Positions 50,338 to 60,202 of a stretch of 64,000 nt of DNA are shown here, piece after piece; positions within the stretch are counted from its first letter, which is position 1, and the number at the start of each line of letters is the position of its first letter. The stretch lies in the NCBI RefSeq assembly GCF_004353915.1, contig NZ_SMRP01000003.1, positions 310,001 to 374,000 of the forward strand, given 5' to 3'. This DNA comes from Paraburkholderia silviterrae. GTDB lineage: Bacteria > Pseudomonadota > Gammaproteobacteria > Burkholderiales > Burkholderiaceae. The position numbers and the translations under genes were made by a program. Under the pieces are notes generated by a model that saw only the letters and a program-made list of their open reading frames with translations, searched no databases and was not told the DNA's origin.

Positions 50338-51627
50338 TTATTGCTCGGCGAACGCGCGGCGCGCAGCGGCAACCGTCTCGTCGATGAGCGCGTCGTCGTG
50401 CGCGCTCGACACGAAGCCCGCTTCGTAGGCCGAAGGTGCGAAGTACACGCCCGCATCCAGCATCTGATGGAAGAAGCGGTTAAAGCGCGTCACGTCGCTC
50501 CTGGTAACTTCCGCGAAGCTGCCAGGCACCTTGTCCGCGAAATAGAGGCCGAACATCCCGCCGACCGAATCCGCGACGAACGGCACATTCGCTTCGCGCG
50601 CGGCCTGCGACAGACCTTGCGCCAGACGCGCGGTCTGCGCCGTGAGCTTCTCGTAGAAGCCCGGCGCCTGGATGAGCTGCAGCGTCTTCAAGCCCGCCGC
50701 CACGGCGATCGGGTTGCCCGAGAGCGTGCCCGCCTGGTAGACGGCGCCATTGGGCGCGAGGTGGTCCATGATCTCGCGGCGGCCGCCGAACGCTGCCGCA
50801 GGCATGCCGCCGCCGATCACCTTGCCGAGGCACACCAGGTCGGCCTGGACGCCATACAGCGCTTGTGCGCCGCGCAGGCCAACGCGGAAGCCGCACATCA
50901 CTTCGTCGAAGATCAGCACGCTGCCATGCTTCGCCGTGAGGCTGCGCAGTGCGCCGATGAACTCGGGCGTGGCCTTCACGAGGTTCATGTTGCCCGCGAC
51001 CGGCTCGATGATCACGGCGGCGATCTCGTCGCCGAAGGCCTTGAACGCCTCTTCGAGCGCCGCGACGTTGTTGTACTCGAGCACCGTGGTGTGTTTCGCG
51101 ATGTCCACCGGCACGCCCGCCGAAGTGGGGTTGCCGAACGTGAGCAGGCCCGAGCCGGCCTTCACGAGCAGGCTGTCGGCGTGGCCGTGATAACAGCCTT
51201 CGAACTTCACGATGCGGTCGCGTTTCGTGAAGCCGCGCGCAAGACGCAGCGCGCTCATGGTGGCTTCGGTGCCGCTCGACACCATGCGCACCTGCTCCAT
51301 CGACGGCACGATCTTGCAGATCTCCTCGGCGATCTCGATTTCGGCCTCGGTCGGAGCACCGAACGAGAAGCCGTTGACGAGCACGCGCTGCACGGCTTCG
51401 AGCACTTCGGGGTGGACGTGGCCGACGATCATCGGGCCCCACGAGCCGATGTAGTCGATGTAGCGCTTGCCTTCGGCGTCCCAGAAGTACGCCCCTTGCG
51501 CGCGCTCGATGAAGCGCGGCGTGCCGCCGACCGAGCGGAACGCGCGCACGGGCGAGTTCACGCCGCCCGGGATGGTGCGCTGGGCGCGTTCGAAAAGGGC
51601 CTGGTTCGTGGACGAGGTGTTGGACAT
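50338..51627 (-). CDS. hemL: Glutamate-1-semialdehyde 2,1-aminomutase
   Basis: A 429-aa PLP enzyme that makes 5-aminolevulinate in the C5 haem pathway. The sequence [35 protein letters not shown] and the PLP lysine in [19 protein letters not shown] are the family signatures, and [14 protein letters not shown] follows. The ATG at 51627 ([17 protein letters not shown]) is the family start although the frame is open much further upstream. It lies 86 bp downstream of ribD on the same strand. Confidence 0.96.
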   Translation of the reverse strand: MSNTSSTNQALFERAQRTIPGGVNSPVRAFRSVGGTPRFIERAQGAYFWDAEGKRYIDYIGSWGPMIVGHVHPEVLEAVQRVLVNGFSFGAPTEAEIEIAEEICKIVPSMEQVRMVSSGTEATMSALRLARGFTKRDRIVKFEGCYHGHADSLLVKAGSGLLTFGNPTSAGVPVDIAKHTTVLEYNNVAALEEAFKAFGDEIAAVIIEPVAGNMNLVKATPEFIGALRSLTAKHGSVLIFDEVMCGFRVGLRGAQALYGVQADLVCLGKVIGGGMPAAAFGGRREIMDHLAPNGAVYQAGTLSGNPIAVAAGLKTLQLIQAPGFYEKLTAQTARLAQGLSQAAREANVPFVADSVGGMFGLYFADKVPGSFAEVTRSDVTRFNRFFHQMLDAGVYFAPSAYEAGFVSSAHDDALIDETVAAARRAFAEQ

Positions 51628-51881
51628 GAGTGCTGGACCTGCGTGAGTGGTGTTTGCGGTGGCGTGGGGCGTGGCGGGCGGTGCCCTGGCGCGCCGGCGC
51701 TCGGGCCCATGTGGCTTGGGCCGGCCAGCTGAGGTGCCGTGCCGGGCGCCAGTGATGGGGCGTTTATGCCGAAATTGTACCGGAGTCGCGCCGAACGGGC
51801 CGGGGCGGCACCGGACGGCGCAGGACCCGGCGGGGGGCGGCACGCCTCGCGCGGATGCCGCCGGGCAGGCCTTATCCAGGC

Positions 51882-52364
51882 TTATCCGGCCGCATGCATC
51901 GCCGCAATCGCTGCGGCCGGCATGGGCCGCTTGCCGGTCAGCCCGGCCCAGCGCTTTTCCAGCGCGCCCTCGGCGATCGGCTTGATGACAGTGCCCGAGC
52001 TCTGCGCATCCCAGGTTTGCACGGAAAACGGATGCGCGCGCAGCGCTTCGCGTGCGATCACGACGTTTTCGCTGGCGTCGACGAGCCAGTCGTAGACGAA
52101 GTCGATGCACAGCCGGTAGCCGCGCTTGTAGGTGGGGTCGGGCACCTCGTAGGGCGCGCGCGTCACATAGCCGGAACCGAAGAGGCCCCGTGGCTCGGCG
52201 GCGACGCGATGGAGGAACACGCGGTCGCCGGGCAGGATGCCGCGCGCGAAGCCGCAGCCCCATGTATCGGCAACGGCCTCGCCCGCCTGCACGCGGCGCG
52301 CGAAGTCGGGCAGCTCGGGCCAGGGCCACTTCTTGGGGCTCCAGATCAGCAGGTAGGCGCTCAT
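51882..52364 (-). CDS. EVE-domain-like protein
   Basis: Encodes 160 residues from [15 protein letters not shown] (52364). The pattern of strands, WxPxKWPWPEL, GDTWGCG-type [35 protein letters not shown] and the helix near the end resembles the EVE/PUA-like fold, whose members bind modified bases in DNA or RNA. The longer frame to 52466 is arginine- and proline-rich and probably not translated. EVE proteins are sometimes part of modified-DNA restriction, but the neighbours here are housekeeping genes. Confidence 0.7.
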   Translation of the reverse strand: MSAYLLIWSPKKWPWPELPDFARRVQAGEAVADTWGCGFARGILPGDRVFLHRVAAEPRGLFGSGYVTRAPYEVPDPTYKRGYRLCIDFVYDWLVDASENVVIAREALRAHPFSVQTWDAQSSGTVIKPIAEGALEKRWAGLTGKRPMPAAAIAAMHAAG

Positions 52365-52677
52365 GGGCGAAAGTCGCGCCTCGCGACGCATTGCGGGGCA
52401 GGCAAGGACGCAAGAGGGCAAAAAGGGACGAGGAGGGCGCAGCATAGCGCAAAGCGGCCGCGGCACGGCCCCTGTTGCATCCGCCGCGCGTGGCGCGACC
52501 CTGCGGTGCGCCGAAAGCGAAAATTAAGCCTCGGGTACAATGCTTAGGCTACGTAGCCGCTTCTCGCGTCGCATCTGCGTCGCGATTGCGACCCGGAGGG
52601 ACGCCACCGGCCCATGCCGAAGCGGCGCAGAACATCGAGACCGAGCCCTCGGCCACGGTCCGCTCCTCATCGATCCC
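52365..52677. other. Intergenic stretch between divergent genes
   Basis: 313 bp between the EVE-like and MFS genes. A TACAAT box at about 52536 could be a -10 element, but I see no matching -35. No small gene is supported. Confidence 0.45.
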
Positions 52678-53913
52678 ATGTCCCATTCCCCGCGACGCCG
52701 GCCCGATGGCCGGCTGATCCTGTTGCTCGGCGCGCTCGCCGCCTGCGGCCCGCTCGCCACCGACATGTACTTGCCGAGCCTGCCCGCCATCGCCCAGTCG
52801 TTCGGCGTGAGCGCGGCCGCGGCCGCCATGACGCTCACGAGCTTCATGGCGGGCTTCTCGATCGGCATGCTGCTCTACGGTCCGCTCTCCGATGCCTACG
52901 GCCGCCGCCCCGTGCTGCTTGGCGGCATCGCGCTCTTCACGCTCGCGAGCATCGCGTGCTGGCTCTCGTACTCGGCGGGCGAGCTCACCTTCGTGCGCTT
53001 TTTGCAGGCGCTCGGCGCGGGTGCGGCCTCGGTGCTCGCGCGGGCGATCGCGCGCGACGCGCACGAGCCGTCCGACGCGGCCAAGGTGCTCTCGATGGTC
53101 GCCATCGTCACCTCGATCGGCCCGCTGCTCGCGCCGCTCATCGGCGGGCAGTTGCTGCTGCTCGGCGGCTGGCGCGTGGTGTTCGTCGCACTGACGCTGT
53201 TCGGCCTCGCGTGCTGCGTCGCCGCCTGGCTGCGCGTGCCCGAGACCTGGCCGGCCGAAAAGCGCGAGAGCGCCGCCGTGCTGCGCTCGTTCGCGGCATA
53301 CGGGCGCCTGCTGCGCGACCCGCTCGTCTGGGGCCACATGCTGTGCGGCGGCATGGCGTTCGCGGCGATGTTCACCTACATCTCGGCCACGCCGTTCGTC
53401 TATATCGAGTACTTCCACGTTTCGCCCCAGCACTACGGCTTGTTCTTCGGCGCGAACGTGTTCGGCATCATGCTCGGCAACGTCCTCAACACGCGCTTCA
53501 TTGGACGCATGGGCACGCTGCGCATGGTGTCGATGGCCTCGACGGTCAGCATCGCTGCGTCGTTCTTCGTCGCGCTCATGTGCGTGACGGGGTGGGGCGG
53601 CCTGTGGTCGATCGTGACCGGCCTGTTTTTCGTGGTGGGCGTGGTGGGCCTGCTCAGCGCGAACTGCGCGACCGATCTGATGTACCGCTATCCGAAGAAT
53701 GCCGGCGCGGCCGCGGCTGTGTTCGGCGCGACGCAGCTCGGCCTTGGCGCATTCGCGAGTGTCGTGATCGGCTGGTTCCCCGGCGTCTCTCCGCTCGGCA
53801 TGGGCTGCACGATCGGCGCGTGCGGCGCGTTCACCTGGGTTGGCCGCAGCATCGTCGTGAAGTGGCACGGGCGGCCCGCGCCGGGCGCGCAGCAGGCGGC
53901 GCCGAACGCGTAA
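52678..53913 (+). CDS. Bcr/CflA family MFS drug exporter
   Basis: Encodes a 411-aa 12-helix MFS pump from the ATG at 52678. GPLATDMYLPSLPAIAQSFG, MTLTSFMAGFSIGMLLYGPLSDAYGRRPVLL and RFLQALGAGAASVLARAIARD are characteristic of the drug-resistance family DHA1 (Bcr/CflA), with the MFS motif A in LSDAYGRRPV. Relatives export bicyclomycin, chloramphenicol or sulfonamides; substrate unknown here. It ends at a clear terminator. Confidence 0.93.
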   Translation: MSHSPRRRPDGRLILLLGALAACGPLATDMYLPSLPAIAQSFGVSAAAAAMTLTSFMAGFSIGMLLYGPLSDAYGRRPVLLGGIALFTLASIACWLSYSAGELTFVRFLQALGAGAASVLARAIARDAHEPSDAAKVLSMVAIVTSIGPLLAPLIGGQLLLLGGWRVVFVALTLFGLACCVAAWLRVPETWPAEKRESAAVLRSFAAYGRLLRDPLVWGHMLCGGMAFAAMFTYISATPFVYIEYFHVSPQHYGLFFGANVFGIMLGNVLNTRFIGRMGTLRMVSMASTVSIAASFFVALMCVTGWGGLWSIVTGLFFVVGVVGLLSANCATDLMYRYPKNAGAAAAVFGATQLGLGAFASVVIGWFPGVSPLGMGCTIGACGAFTWVGRSIVVKWHGRPAPGAQQAAPNA

Positions 53914-53940
53914 GCGCAGCCAGCCGGAAGCACAAATTAG

Positions 53941-53964
53941 AACGGGACGCCGAGGCGTCCCGTT
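53941..53964. terminator. Terminator between MFS and glk-hexR genes
   Basis: AACGGGACGC (53941-53950) pairs with GCGTCCCGTT (53955-53964), loop CGAG, followed by TTGCG. It lies between two convergent genes and can serve both. Confidence 0.8.
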
Positions 53965-54042
53965 TTGCGTTGCATCACGTTTTCATGGCGTTAAATGCGG
54001 CGACGTCGTTGCGCGCTGTCGCATTCGCGCCGCTTCATAACG

Positions 54043-55965
54043 TCAATCGCTCGCGCGCGCCGACGAAGACGCGCCGTGGCTCAGCCAGTCGAGCACGGCG
54101 GAGGCGTCGTCGTCGGCATGCTCGCGGGCCTTTTCGACGGCGTCGCCCATGTCCGCATCGGGCGACGCGCGACGGATCGCGACGCCCACCGCGAGGATGT
54201 CGATCATCAGCAGATGCAGAACGCGCGAAATCATCGAAAGCTGCGACTCGCGCATCTCGATGTGATCGGTCTCGAGCGCCACGGTCGCGCGCTTGGCGAG
54301 CGGCGTGTTGCTCGAGGTGATCGCGATCACCTTCGCTCCGGCCTGCATGGCGACGTCGAGCACGCGCAACAGCTCGGGCGCGCGGCCCGACTTCGACACG
54401 GCCACGATCACGTCGCCCTTGCCGAGCAGGGCGGCCGAGGCTGCCTGCATGTACAGGTCGCCGTAAGCGATAGTTGGGATACCGAAGCGAAAGAACTTGT
54501 AGTGCGCATCCTGCGCGACGATGTGCGAGTTGCCGAGTCCATAGAACTCGATGCGCCGCGCGCTGTTGAGCAGCGTTATGGCTTCTTCGACATGGTCGAA
54601 GTTCAGATGCTCGCGCAACTGCAGGATGGCCGAGACGGTGTTGTCGAGGACCTTCGCGCCGAAGTCGGTCGCCGTGTCGCCCAGATGCACCTGGCTGTGG
54701 CTCACGGGAATCGTGCCCGTGAGACCCGTGGCGAGCTTGAGCTTGAAGTCCGAGAGCCCCTGGCAGCCGAGCGAGCGGCAAAAGCGGATGACCGTGGGCT
54801 GGCTCACGTCGGCCTTGCGCGCGATGTCGACGATCGGGTCGTTGATGATCGAGCGCGGATGGTTCAGCGCGAGGTCGGCCACGCGCCGCTCGGCGGGCGT
54901 GAGGGCGTCGCGCATCTGGCGGATGCGCTCGAACACCGCCGACGATCCGCCGCCCGCGCGGTTCGAGAGCTGCTCCGCGAGGATCGCCGAAACGCCGAGA
55001 AACGCCGGATATTCGGCGGTGATGACATAGGTGGGCACGTTCGCGAGATAGGCGTCGAAGCGGCCCTTGGCCTCGAAGCGCTGGCGAAACGACGAGCGCG
55101 CGAACAGCTCGCCCAGACGCGGCACCACGCCGCCGCCGATATAGATGCCGCCGAGCGAGCCGAGCGTCATCGCGATGTTGCCCGCGAAGCTGCCGAGAAT
55201 GCCGCAGAAGCATTCGACGGTTTCCACCGCGAGCGCCTCGCCGTCGTGCGCGCGCTTGACGATCTCGGCCGTGTCGATGGTCGCGGCCGGCTTCTTCTTG
55301 TCGCGCGCGGCGAGCGCACGATAGATCAGCTCGATACCGGGGCCCGCGCACACGCGCTCGAACGACACGTGCGGCCACTTCTTGCGCGCGAACTGCAGCA
55401 CGATGTCTTCGCGCTCGTCCTGCGGCGAGAAGCTCGCGTGGCCGCCTTCGCTGCCGAGCGCGATCCAGCGGTCGTCGGCGGGAATCAGGCCCGAGACGCC
55501 GAGGCCAGTGCCCGGCCCGAGCAGGCCGATCACGCTGTTCTGGCGGCGCTGGCCGCCGCCCACCTGGGTGCGCTGCGTGTCGGTCAAGCCCGGCAGCGCC
55601 ATGGCGAGCGCGGTGAAGTCGTTCACGACCAGCAGCGTGTCGAAGCCGAGCGCGCGGCGCGTGGCCTCGATCGAAAAGGTCCAGTCGTGATTGGTCATGC
55701 GCACCTGGTCGCCGTCGACCGGGTTGGCGATGGCGATGGCCGCGTGGTTCACGCGGCCGATCTTCGTGTCCTTCAGGTACTGCTGGACGACCTGGGCGAC
55801 GCCCGGATAGTCGGCGCACGGATACACGCGCACCTGGCCGATCTCGCCCGGGCCCGTCTCCAGCGCGAAGCGCGCGTTGGTTCCGCCGATGTCGGCGAGC
55901 AGCCGCGGTCCGTCGGCGTGCTGGCCCGCGCCAGGGGCGGATTTGTTAGGCGCACCAGTAGACAT
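54043..55965 (-). CDS. glk: Glucokinase fused to an RpiR/HexR-type regulator
   Basis: A 640-aa bifunctional protein. Residues ~20-345 are glucokinase (phosphate-binding DIGGTN near 25-30, [21 protein letters not shown]), which makes glucose-6-phosphate. Residues ~350-425 are an RpiR helix-turn-helix ([20 protein letters not shown] followed by [19 protein letters not shown]), and ~475-610 a SIS domain that binds a sugar phosphate ([28 protein letters not shown]). Such Glk-HexR fusions occur in Burkholderiaceae. The regulator half is a HexR homologue that senses 2-keto-3-deoxy-6-phosphogluconate in other bacteria. Its likely target is the palindrome at 58283-58301. The start overlaps the pgl end by 20 bp. 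Confidence 0.93.
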   Translation of the reverse strand: MSTGAPNKSAPGAGQHADGPRLLADIGGTNARFALETGPGEIGQVRVYPCADYPGVAQVVQQYLKDTKIGRVNHAAIAIANPVDGDQVRMTNHDWTFSIEATRRALGFDTLLVVNDFTALAMALPGLTDTQRTQVGGGQRRQNSVIGLLGPGTGLGVSGLIPADDRWIALGSEGGHASFSPQDEREDIVLQFARKKWPHVSFERVCAGPGIELIYRALAARDKKKPAATIDTAEIVKRAHDGEALAVETVECFCGILGSFAGNIAMTLGSLGGIYIGGGVVPRLGELFARSSFRQRFEAKGRFDAYLANVPTYVITAEYPAFLGVSAILAEQLSNRAGGGSSAVFERIRQMRDALTPAERRVADLALNHPRSIINDPIVDIARKADVSQPTVIRFCRSLGCQGLSDFKLKLATGLTGTIPVSHSQVHLGDTATDFGAKVLDNTVSAILQLREHLNFDHVEEAITLLNSARRIEFYGLGNSHIVAQDAHYKFFRFGIPTIAYGDLYMQAASAALLGKGDVIVAVSKSGRAPELLRVLDVAMQAGAKVIAITSSNTPLAKRATVALETDHIEMRESQLSMISRVLHLLMIDILAVGVAIRRASPDADMGDAVEKAREHADDDASAVLDWLSHGASSSARASD

Positions 55966-56647
55966 CGAGTCTCACTCCCTTGTCGTTCGCCAGCTTCGAG
56001 ATGGCGTTGTTCTGTTCTGCCGCGGCGGCCTGTTGCAGCACGTCGAGCTTGCGCTGGCCCGCGATCAGCAGGAACAGGCGATCCACCTGGCGCAACGCCT
56101 GCATCGACCACGAAACGCGCGCGTGCGGCGCCGCCTGCGGATGCACGGCCACGAACGGGCGCGCCGTGGTGATGGCCTCGTGCCACTCGGGCGCGTCGGC
56201 GAAGATCGAGGCCGTGTGGCCGTCCTCGCCCATGCCGAGCACCGCGACGTTGGGCACAAGGCGCTGCGGGTCCGCGTTGAGCGCGGCGACGTGCGCGTCC
56301 AGCGTCTGCGTGACGTCGACGAGCGGCAGGAAGCGCGCCTGCGCCGCCTCGTGCTTCAGCAAGGTCTCATGCACGAGGCGCGCGTTGCTGGCGGCGTCCG
56401 TTTCGGGCACCCAGCGGTCGTCCACCAGGGTGACGTCGGTGCGCGCCCAGTCGAAGCGGTGCGTCGACAGGGTTTCGAGAAACGGACGCGGGCTCGTGCC
56501 GCCTGAGACCGCGAGCGTTGCACGGCGCACGCCGGTGCCGGGCGCGGCTGTAAGCGCGGCGAGCGACGCATGTAGCGCGTCGCCCACGGCTCGCGCCAGC
56601 GCGTCGGATTGGACGCGCGGGTCGTCGAATACGTGAAGCTCGATCAC
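55946..56647 (-). CDS. pgl: 6-phosphogluconolactonase
   Basis: A 233-aa enzyme that hydrolyses 6-phosphogluconolactone, the product of G6[37 protein letters not shown] and [20 protein letters not shown] are the SugarP-isomerase/DevB-type motifs, with the catalytic histidine in GHTAS. It lies between zwf (52 bp upstream end) and the glk-hexR fusion, which it overlaps. It completes the upper part of the pentose-phosphate/Entner-Doudoroff route. Confidence 0.95.
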   Translation of the reverse strand: MIELHVFDDPRVQSDALARAVGDALHASLAALTAAPGTGVRRATLAVSGGTSPRPFLETLSTHRFDWARTDVTLVDDRWVPETDAASNARLVHETLLKHEAAQARFLPLVDVTQTLDAHVAALNADPQRLVPNVAVLGMGEDGHTASIFADAPEWHEAITTARPFVAVHPQAAPHARVSWSMQALRQVDRLFLLIAGQRKLDVLQQAAAAEQNNAISKLANDKGVRLDVYWCA

Positions 56648-56699
56648 TTCTCCTCCAGGCGGCTTTTTTGTCGATCTGCGGGGGTGTTCATCTGTCCGT

Positions 56700-58166
56700 T
56701 CAATTCTCTTCTTCGAGCCAGCAGGTGCCGTGCTGCGCCAGCATCGCGCTCGAGGCCGCCGGTCCCCACGTGCCCGCCGCGTACGGCTTGGGCGGGCGGG
56801 GCGTTGCGGCCCATTCGTTGAGGATGGGCTCGACCCATTTCCATGCGGCTTCCTGTTCGTCGCGGCGCACGAAGAGCGCGAGGCGTCCGTTGATCACGTC
56901 GAGCAAAAGACGCTGATACGCCTCCATCTGGCCTTCGCGGAAGAACTGGTCGAACGCGAGGTCGAGGTGAACGCTCGCGAGGTTCATGCCCTCACCGGGT
57001 TGCTTCGCGAGGCAGTACAGACGAATGCTCTCGTTGGGCTGCAGGCGGATCACCAGACGATTGGAGCCTGGGCGCAGCGCCGTCGGCCCCAGCGCCGAAT
57101 GAGGCACGGGGCGGAAGTTCACCACGATTTCCGCGACGCGGTCGGCAAGACGCTTGCCCGTGCGCAGGAAGAAGGGCACGCCGGCCCAGCGCCAGTTTTC
57201 GATCTCGACATTCAGGGCGACGAACGTTTCGGTGCGGCTATCGGGCTTCACGCCGTGCTCGGTCGCATAGCCCGGCACCTGCTGCCCGCGAATCACGCCC
57301 GCATGGTACTGGCCGCGCACGGCGACCTTGCTGATATCGGCGGGGTTGATGGGCTTGAGCGCGCGCAGCACGCGCAGCTTCTCGTCGCGCACCGAGTCGG
57401 AGTCCATCGAATGCGGCGGCTCCATGGCGACGATCGAGAGCAACTGCAGCAGATGGTTCTGCACCATGTCGCGCAGCGCGCCGGTGTTGTCATAGAAGTC
57501 GCCGCGCGCTTCCACACCCAGTTCTTCCGCAATCGTGATCTGGATGCTCTCGACCCATTCGCGGCGCCACAGCGGCTCGAAGAGCGCGTTGCCAAAGCGC
57601 AGCGCGAGCAGGTTCTGCACCGGCTCTTTGCCGAGATAGTGGTCGATCCGGTAGATCTGCTCTTCGGCGAAGATCTCGCCCACGGCGTCGTTGATCGCAT
57701 TGGACGATTTGAGGTCGTAACCGAGCGGCTTTTCGAGCACGATGCGCGCGCGCTCGTTCAGGCCGACCGAGGCGAGTGCGCGGCAGATCGGCACGAAGAG
57801 CGACGGGCCCGTGGCCAGATAGAACACGCGGATACCGGGCAGCGACGCGATGCCGTCGCGCAGATGCGTGAAGTCCTCGGCGCGCGAAAGGTCGAGCTTC
57901 ACATAGTCGATGCGCTCGAGAAAGCTCGCCCAGGCGGCCTCGTCGAGACCATTCTTCGAGACGTGTGGCTTGACGTGCTCGTTGACCCACTGGAGGTACT
58001 GGTCGCGATCGTCCTCGTGGCGTGCGACGCCCACGATTCTTCCCGACGCGGCGAGCATGCCCGAGCGGTGCGCTTCGAACAGCGCTGGCAGGATCTTGCG
58101 CATCGACAGGTCGCCGGTGGCGCCGAAGAGCACGAACGTGAAGCCTGAATCGGTAGGGCTTTGCAT
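56700..58166 (-). CDS. zwf: Glucose-6-phosphate dehydrogenase
   Basis: A 488-aa enzyme oxidising glucose-6-phosphate to the lactone with NADP+. FVLFGATGDLSMRKILPAL is the nucleotide-binding motif and RIDHYLGKEPVQNLLALRF contains the catalytic lysine and aspartate. The ATG at 58166 (MQSPTDSGFTFV) is chosen; the frame stays open for 260 bp upstream through the promoter region, which has no reason to be coding. First gene of zwf-pgl-glk/hexR, controlled by the shared palindrome upstream. Confidence 0.96.
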   Translation of the reverse strand: MQSPTDSGFTFVLFGATGDLSMRKILPALFEAHRSGMLAASGRIVGVARHEDDRDQYLQWVNEHVKPHVSKNGLDEAAWASFLERIDYVKLDLSRAEDFTHLRDGIASLPGIRVFYLATGPSLFVPICRALASVGLNERARIVLEKPLGYDLKSSNAINDAVGEIFAEEQIYRIDHYLGKEPVQNLLALRFGNALFEPLWRREWVESIQITIAEELGVEARGDFYDNTGALRDMVQNHLLQLLSIVAMEPPHSMDSDSVRDEKLRVLRALKPINPADISKVAVRGQYHAGVIRGQQVPGYATEHGVKPDSRTETFVALNVEIENWRWAGVPFFLRTGKRLADRVAEIVVNFRPVPHSALGPTALRPGSNRLVIRLQPNESIRLYCLAKQPGEGMNLASVHLDLAFDQFFREGQMEAYQRLLLDVINGRLALFVRRDEQEAAWKWVEPILNEWAATPRPPKPYAAGTWGPAASSAMLAQHGTCWLEEEN

Positions 58167-58815
58167 AGTCTCCGTCACAGTCCAGAAAGGCCGCGGGAAC
58201 AAGTTCCGGCGGGGCTCGCGCAGGATGTCGATCGAGCACCGCTCAGGCGGCCGTAGTCCGATAAAATTTTTTTTGACACTGAATTGTAGTTTAACTACAA
58301 TCCAAATCAAGAGGTAACGTTCATTCGATGAAAAAAGCGTAGGCAAGCGCGGCGCAGCATGGGTTTGCGGCGGTCCTGCACACGGTTTTCGCGGATTGGA
58401 CGGAACGTCCCTAATGTTAACGGACAATGGATTCGTCCATGTACCTTCCCGGCGCTCAGTCAGGTCTCTCGAAGAGGCCTGCCGGCTACCGGAAGCGGGA
58501 TGTTCGGCCGCCGCGCCTCTTTGACCGATGCGCGCGGCGCCTTGACTGGTCGAGCGTCGCGCCTGCGAGCGCGGCCGGAGAAAATCAAAAGAGGAGACAG
58601 TCTTTGCGTTCCGAACTACTCATCTCTTGAGCGTCCAGCGGCCGGACACCGGCCCGCGGCCCGCGCGCATCCAAAGAAAAAACGCGCGCGCGGCACTCCG
58701 GCGCCCGACCCGTCCAGTGTTTTGCCTGTTTTTGTGCCTGTATTAACCACACCGCACCCTGGTGACATCAGGGGCCAGCTGTTCTTACTGATCAGGTGTC
58801 TGGAGGAGATAAGCA
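58167..58815. other. Divergent control region between zwf and the sugar ABC operon
   Basis: 649 bp. The palindrome and divergent promoters at 58273-58310 lie on the zwf side, leaving about 510 nt of leader before the transporter gene. GC-rich inverted segments are present in the leader (CGCGCGGCGCC near 58530), and the ribosome site GGAGGAGATAAGC ends it. No gene is convincing. Confidence 0.6.
58273..58310. promoter_or_regulatory. Divergent promoters sharing a HexR-type palindrome
   Basis: Plus strand: TTGACA (58273-58278), 17 bp, TACAAT (58296-58301). Minus strand: TTGATT (58310-58305), 16 bp, TACAAT (58288-58283). The perfect palindrome ATTGTAGTTTAACTACAAT (58283-58301) covers both -10 boxes. 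Its TGTAGTT-AACTACA form resembles known HexR sites (TGTARTT-type palindromes), so binding should repress zwf and the transporter together. Confidence 0.8.
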
Positions 58816-60063
58816 ATGAAATTCCGAGCGATCATGGGCGCCCTGTGCGCCGCAGGTCTCATGGCCGGCGTCGCGACCGCGCAGGCGGCCGAGTCTCTCG
58901 AAGTGCTGCACTGGTGGACTTCGGGTGGCGAATCGAAGGCCGTCGGCGTGCTCAAGGACGACATGCAGAAGCAGGGCTATGTGTGGAAGGACTTCGCGGT
59001 CGCCGGTGGCGCGGGCGCGGCGGCCATGACCGCACTGAAGACCCAGGTGATCTCGGGTAACGCACCCACGGCAGCCCAGATCAAGGGGCCGCTGATCCAG
59101 GAATGGGCGGAGCAGGGCGTGCTGGTGCCGATCGACCCGGCCGCCGGCGACTGGAAGGCCAACCTGCCGCCGCAAATCGACAAGATCATGCGCGCGGACG
59201 GCCACTACGTGGGCGCGCCGTTCTCGGTGCACCGCGTGAACTGGCTGTGGATCAACAAGGCTGCGCTCGACAAGGTGGGCGGCAAGGCGCCGACCACGTG
59301 GCCGGAGTTCTTCGCGCTCGCCGACAAGCTCAAGGCCGCGGGCTACCAGCCGGTTGCCGCGGGCGGCCAGCCGTGGCAGGACCTGACGCTCTGGGAAGAC
59401 GTGGTCCTCTCGCAGGGCGCGGACTTCTACAAGAAGGCGCTCGTCGATCTCGACGAGAAGACCCTGACTTCGCAGCAGATGGTGGGCGTGTTCGACACGG
59501 TCCGCAAGATCGAGTCGTACATGGATAACGCCCGCACGGGCCGCGACTGGAACCTCGCCACGGCCATGGTCATCAACGGCAAGGCCGGCATGCAGTTCAT
59601 GGGCGACTGGGCCAAGGGCGAGTTCGAGAACGCGAAGAAGGAGCCGGGCAAGGACTACGTCTGCGCGCCGGTGCCGGGCACCTCGAAGGCCTACACTTTC
59701 AATGTCGATTCGTTCGTGTTCTTCCAGCAGAAGGGCCAGAAGGCGGCCACGCCGGGCCAGCTCGCGCTCGCGAAGACGATCATGAGCCCGGCTTTCCAGG
59801 AGCAGTTCAGCCTGTACAAGGGCTCGATCCCGGTGCGTCTGGGCGTGGACATGAGCAAGTTCGACGCGTGCGGCAAGCAGTCGTACGCGGATGAGCAGAC
59901 CGCGATCAAGGCCGGCGGCTATGTGCCCTCACTCGCCCACGGCATGGCTCAGCCGGACGCCACGGCCGGTGCGATCACCGATGTCGTCACGAAGTTCATG
60001 AACTCGAACCAGGACTCGAAGAGCGCGGTGGAAGCGCTCGCCAAGGCCGCCAAGACCAAGTAA
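58816..60063 (+). CDS. gtsA: Sugar ABC transporter substrate-binding protein
   Basis: A 415-aa periplasmic protein. The signal peptide is KFRAIMGALCAAGLMAGVAT, cut near AQA-AE. The mature sequence (ESLEVLHWWTSGGESKAVGV; FAVAGGAGAAAMTALKTQV) and the late LSRGSIPVRLG-like part match glucose/mannose-binding proteins of the Pseudomonas GtsA type. It binds sugar and delivers it to the two permeases encoded next. GGAGGAG lies before the ATG. Context with zwf supports glucose; specificity is inferred. Confidence 0.88.
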   Translation: MKFRAIMGALCAAGLMAGVATAQAAESLEVLHWWTSGGESKAVGVLKDDMQKQGYVWKDFAVAGGAGAAAMTALKTQVISGNAPTAAQIKGPLIQEWAEQGVLVPIDPAAGDWKANLPPQIDKIMRADGHYVGAPFSVHRVNWLWINKAALDKVGGKAPTTWPEFFALADKLKAAGYQPVAAGGQPWQDLTLWEDVVLSQGADFYKKALVDLDEKTLTSQQMVGVFDTVRKIESYMDNARTGRDWNLATAMVINGKAGMQFMGDWAKGEFENAKKEPGKDYVCAPVPGTSKAYTFNVDSFVFFQQKGQKAATPGQLALAKTIMSPAFQEQFSLYKGSIPVRLGVDMSKFDACGKQSYADEQTAIKAGGYVPSLAHGMAQPDATAGAITDVVTKFMNSNQDSKSAVEALAKAAKTK

Positions 60064-60100
60064 GCGAAGTCAGTCCGTGAAGTTGATGCAATGAAACAGG

Positions 60101-60128
60101 CGGGGTGCGCCGCATGCGGCGCACCCCG
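60101..60128 (+). other. Strong intergenic hairpin in the sugar ABC operon
   Basis: CGGGGTGCGCCGC (60101-60113) and GCGGCGCACCCCG (60116-60128) form a 13-bp perfect GC stem with no following T run. Such stems after the binding-protein gene usually protect its mRNA and lower expression of the permease genes. Confidence 0.65.
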
Positions 60129-60202
60129 TGCATGACGGGTCGAACCGACCCCCATCATCGTGTGGAGTCCGTAATGTTTCGCACCGTACCAGGAGTTGCG
60201 CA

